Notes under the pieces: generated by a model
The model's database searches: none
Told to the model about the DNA's origin: nothing
The model's input: the letters and a program-made list of their open reading frames with translations, nothing else
Shown: piece after piece, positions 61,359 to 64,000 of the stretch
Position numbering within the stretch: position 1 is the stretch's first letter
Layout: every line of letters starts with the position of its first letter
Assembly (NCBI GenBank): GCA_036245525.1
Contig: BTPG01000006.1
Location: forward strand, 68,435,786-68,499,785
Origin: Semisulcospira habei
Lineage: Eukaryota; Mollusca; Gastropoda; Semisulcospiridae
Length of the DNA stretch: 64,000 bases
Direction: 5' to 3'
Made by a program: the position numbers and the translations under genes

Positions 61359-62197
61359 ATGACGACCATGACCGGACTCAACGTAGCATGCTGGAACATC
61401 CGAACCATGCTCGACACAGCAGACAGCGGACGCCCTGAACGTCGCTCCGCCCTCATTGCCCATGAATTGCGGAGGTTAAACATCGACATCGCCGCGCTCA
61501 GTGAAGTACGCCTCCCGGAGGAAGGCAGCCTCCAAGAACTTGGCGCTGGCTACACCCTCTACTGGTCAGGTAGGCCTGCATCAGAAAGACGGCTCTCAGG
61601 CGTGGGCTTCATGGTGAAGACCCACATTGCGACTAAGTTGGAAAACCTACCAACGGGTCACTCCGACCGCATCATGTCCATGCGCCTCCCACTGAGACAC
61701 CAGCAATACGTCACCCTTCTCAGTGTGTACTCCCCAACCCTCCTGGCAGAGCCTGCAGAAAAAGACAAGTTCTACTCTGACCTGCGCAGCCTCCTGCAGA
61801 GCACCCCTGCAGACGACAAAGTCATCATCCTTGGCGACTTCAACGCCAGAGTGGGCCAAGACTCTGAAGCCTGGAAAGGAGTCCTCGGCAAGCATGGCGT
61901 TGGGAACTGCAATGACAATGGTCGCCTACTGTTGGAGCTCTGTGCAGAGCAGCAACTTGTCATCACCAACACTACTTTCCAGCAAAAGGACAGTCGAAAG
62001 ACCACCTGGATGCATCCTCGCTCCAAGCACTGGCACCTTATCGACTATGTCCTAGTGCGTCAGAGGGACCGCAGTGACGTCCTCCTCACCAGAGTGATGC
62101 CCAGCGCAGAGTGCCACACTGACCACCGCCTTGTTCGCTGCAAACTCAGGCTCCGCCTCAAGCTGAAACCCAACAAATGCCCCCCCCCCCCCCCCCC
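61359..62197 (+). CDS. LINE ORF, APE endonuclease part
   Basis: Start at ATG 61359 (the ATG at 61344 runs into a stop after five codons). LNVACWNIRTMLDT, IAALSEVRLPEEG, GVGFMVKT, IILGDFNARVG, WMHPRSKHWHLIDYVLV and CHTDHRLVRCKLRLRL are the endonuclease/exonuclease/phosphatase-fold motifs, including the catalytic Asp-Asn pair and TDH. The frame is lost at a C homopolymer (62180-62197) and continues in a second frame to the right edge. Motif style resembles Ingi/Vingi or RTE relatives; clade not settled. Confidence 0.85.
62180..62197. repeat. C homopolymer that shifts the LINE frame
   Basis: About 17 C between PNK and the KKLDVAS segment. A change of one or two C restores a single frame across endonuclease and RT. 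Confidence 0.9.
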
Positions 62198-64000
62198 AAG
62201 AAAAAGCTTGATGTTGCCAGCCTTCAGCGTGACGACAAGAAAGCTGCCCTTCAGGCCGATTTACAGCGCATGCTCAAAGACACAGTTGATCCAGCAGACT
62301 CCTCCCCTGAAACACTCTGGGAACAACTGAAAACTGCTATTGTAAAATCTTCTGTGGAAGTCTTGGGCTTTGCTAGAAAGAGGAACAAAGACTGGTTTGA
62401 CGAAAACGACGTAGAGATCCAGGAACTTCTAGCAGAAAAAAGAGCCGCCCACCAGGCCCACCTAGCCCAGCCTTCCTGCCCTGTGAAGAAGTCTGCCTTC
62501 CGCCTCATCTGCAGCAGTCTCCAGCTCAAGCTTAGAGAGCTCCAGAACGAGTGGTGGTCCAGACTCGCACAGAGGACCCAGCTCTGCGCTGACAACGGTG
62601 ACTACAGGGGCTTCTACGAAGCACTGAAAGCAGTGTATGGCCCTAGGCACCTGGTACAAAGTCCCCTGCGAAGCGCTGATGGACAGGCACTCCTCACAGA
62701 TAATACCTCCATCTTGAACCGCTGGTCGGAATACTTTCAGGACCTCTTCGGCGCTGAGCGCACTGTTCAAGAAACAGTCATCCTCCAAATCCCACACCTT
62801 CCACTAAAGGTTGAATTGGACGAACCACCCACCGCCGAAGAGACCCTCACAGCCATCCACCAGCTCAAGAGTGGCAAAGCAGCAGGCATTGACGGAATCC
62901 CGCCAGAGATCTGGAAACATGGAGGCCCAGCACTGCACAACAAGCTCCACGACCTCTTTCTCTGTTGCTGGGAAAAAGGAACACTACCAAAGGATCTCCG
63001 TGATGCAGTCATCATCACCCTGTACAAGAACAAAGGAGAGAAGTCTGCCTGCTCTAATTATCGTGGAATTACCCTGCTGTCCATTGCCGGGAAAATTCTC
63101 GCAAGGTTGCTCCTGAATCGGCTGGTACCTGCCATCGCTGAAGACCACCTCCCAGAGGGCCAGTGTGGTTTCAGAGCCAACAGGAGTACCACCGACATGG
63201 TCTTTGTGCTGAGACAGCTTCAGGAGAAGTGCCGCGAGCAGAACAAAGGGCTGTACGTAACGTTTGTCGACCTAACAAAAGCGTTTGACACTGTGAGCAG
63301 GCAAGGTATGTGGCAGATCCTGGAGCGACTAGGCTGTCCCCTAAAGTTCCTCAACATGATCGTCCAGCTCCACGAGGACCAGCAAGGCCAGGTCAGACTA
63401 AACAGTGACCTCTCAGAACCATTCCCCATTCGCAACAGCGTGAAGCAAGGCTGCGTGCTGGCACCGACCCTCTTCACCATCTTCTTCAGCATGATGTTGA
63501 AGCAGGCCACAGTGGACCTCGACGATGACGACGCAGTGTACATCAGGTATCGTCTCGATGGCAGCCTGTTCAACCTCAGACGACTGCAGGCCCACACGAA
63601 AACCCTAGACCAACTGATTCGTGAGCTGCTCTTTGCTGATGACGCTGCCCTCGTTGCACACACAGAGAGAGCCTTGCAGCGCATTACGTCCTGCTTCGCA
63701 GATGCCGCCCAGCTCTTTGGACTTGAGATCAGTCTGAAAAAGACAGAGGTCCTTCATCAGCCGGCACCCAAGGAAGAGCATCGCCCTCCCCACATCACCA
63801 TCGGCGAGTCCGAACTGAAGTCTGTACACCAGTTTACCTACCTTGGCTGCATCATCACGTCAGACGCCAAGCTGGACAAGGAGCTGGACAACAGGCTGGC
63901 AAAAGCGAACAGTGCTTTCGGGCGACTATTCAAGCGGGTGTGGCACAATCAACAGCTGAAAAAAGGCACCAAGATCAGCGTGTACAGAGCTGTCGTCCTC
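62198..64000 (+). CDS. LINE ORF, RT part, runs off right edge
   Basis: Open in one frame from LDVASLQRDDKKAALQADL at 62209 to the last base with no stop. RT motifs: HQLKSGKAAGIDGIPPEIWK, SNYRGITLLSIAGKILARLL, QCGFRANRSTTDMVF, FVDLTKAFDTVSRQGMW, VKQGCVLAPTLFTIFF, LLFADDAALVAHTE and FTYLGCIITSDAKL. Together with 61359-62197 this is probably one ORF broken only by a slip in the C run, so it could be an active element or a sequencing artefact. The C terminus lies beyond the window. Confidence 0.85.

Overview
The window looks like repeat-rich, gene-poor nuclear DNA from an animal, most likely a marine gastropod or another mollusc. That assignment is inference. It rests on several non-LTR retrotransposon clades, heavy (CA)n/(GA)n/(TA)n microsatellites, short TIR elements everywhere, and an intronless family of divergent class A GPCRs in tandem, an arrangement common in molluscs. 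I see no rRNA, no tRNA gene (only a tRNA-derived SINE), no CRISPR array and no bacterial-type operon.

Layout. 1-4880: microsatellites and 5'-truncated LINE pieces on the minus strand, ending in a 1.5 kb GA-derived minisatellite. 4912-15080 (segment A) and 18166-29840 (segment B) are diverged copies of one ~10 kb segment, separated by an RTE-like LINE (15187-18082, minus). Each carries one single-exon GPCR gene (7461-8462 and 20572-21567). A third, more diverged partial copy (segment C, about 32310-36790) carries a GPCR pseudogene with one in-frame TGA (33756-34751), and a Rex1-like LINE landed just 3' of its stop codon. 36790-45500 is a nest of TIR and foldback elements plus an L2-like LINE fragment. 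46961-48690 and 52381-55924 are a second duplicated pair; the second member contains an L2-like LINE (53081-54942) that is absent from the first. 56345-57682: LINE pieces embedded in a (GA)n tract. 57906-60500: small TIR elements, G-tracts and a SINE. 60600-64000: a nearly intact endonuclease-RT LINE running off the right edge, with its frame broken only at a C homopolymer.

The most striking content is a set of small palindromic elements. At least a dozen copies carry a near-perfect ~65 bp hairpin (core CAAGAGGCATAGATCCTCAT, then GAGCCCCCGC and its complement). Several sit between termini TTAACCCCTTCNCTGCC and GGCAGTGAAGGGGTTAA. A second palindromic family (arms GTTCAAGGGTGGTGCCAG / GCGCCAAGCT) has the same TTAA logic. 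One copy (51558-51755) can be compared with its own empty site in a paralogous repeat (49788-49791), which shows a TTAA target duplication, the hallmark of piggyBac-type transposition. The same hairpin core also occurs inside unrelated carriers, with paired changes in both arms. One locus (30467-31533) is a nest of at least three elements. The only host genes I can support are the GPCRs; nearly everything else is mobile or simple-repeat DNA.
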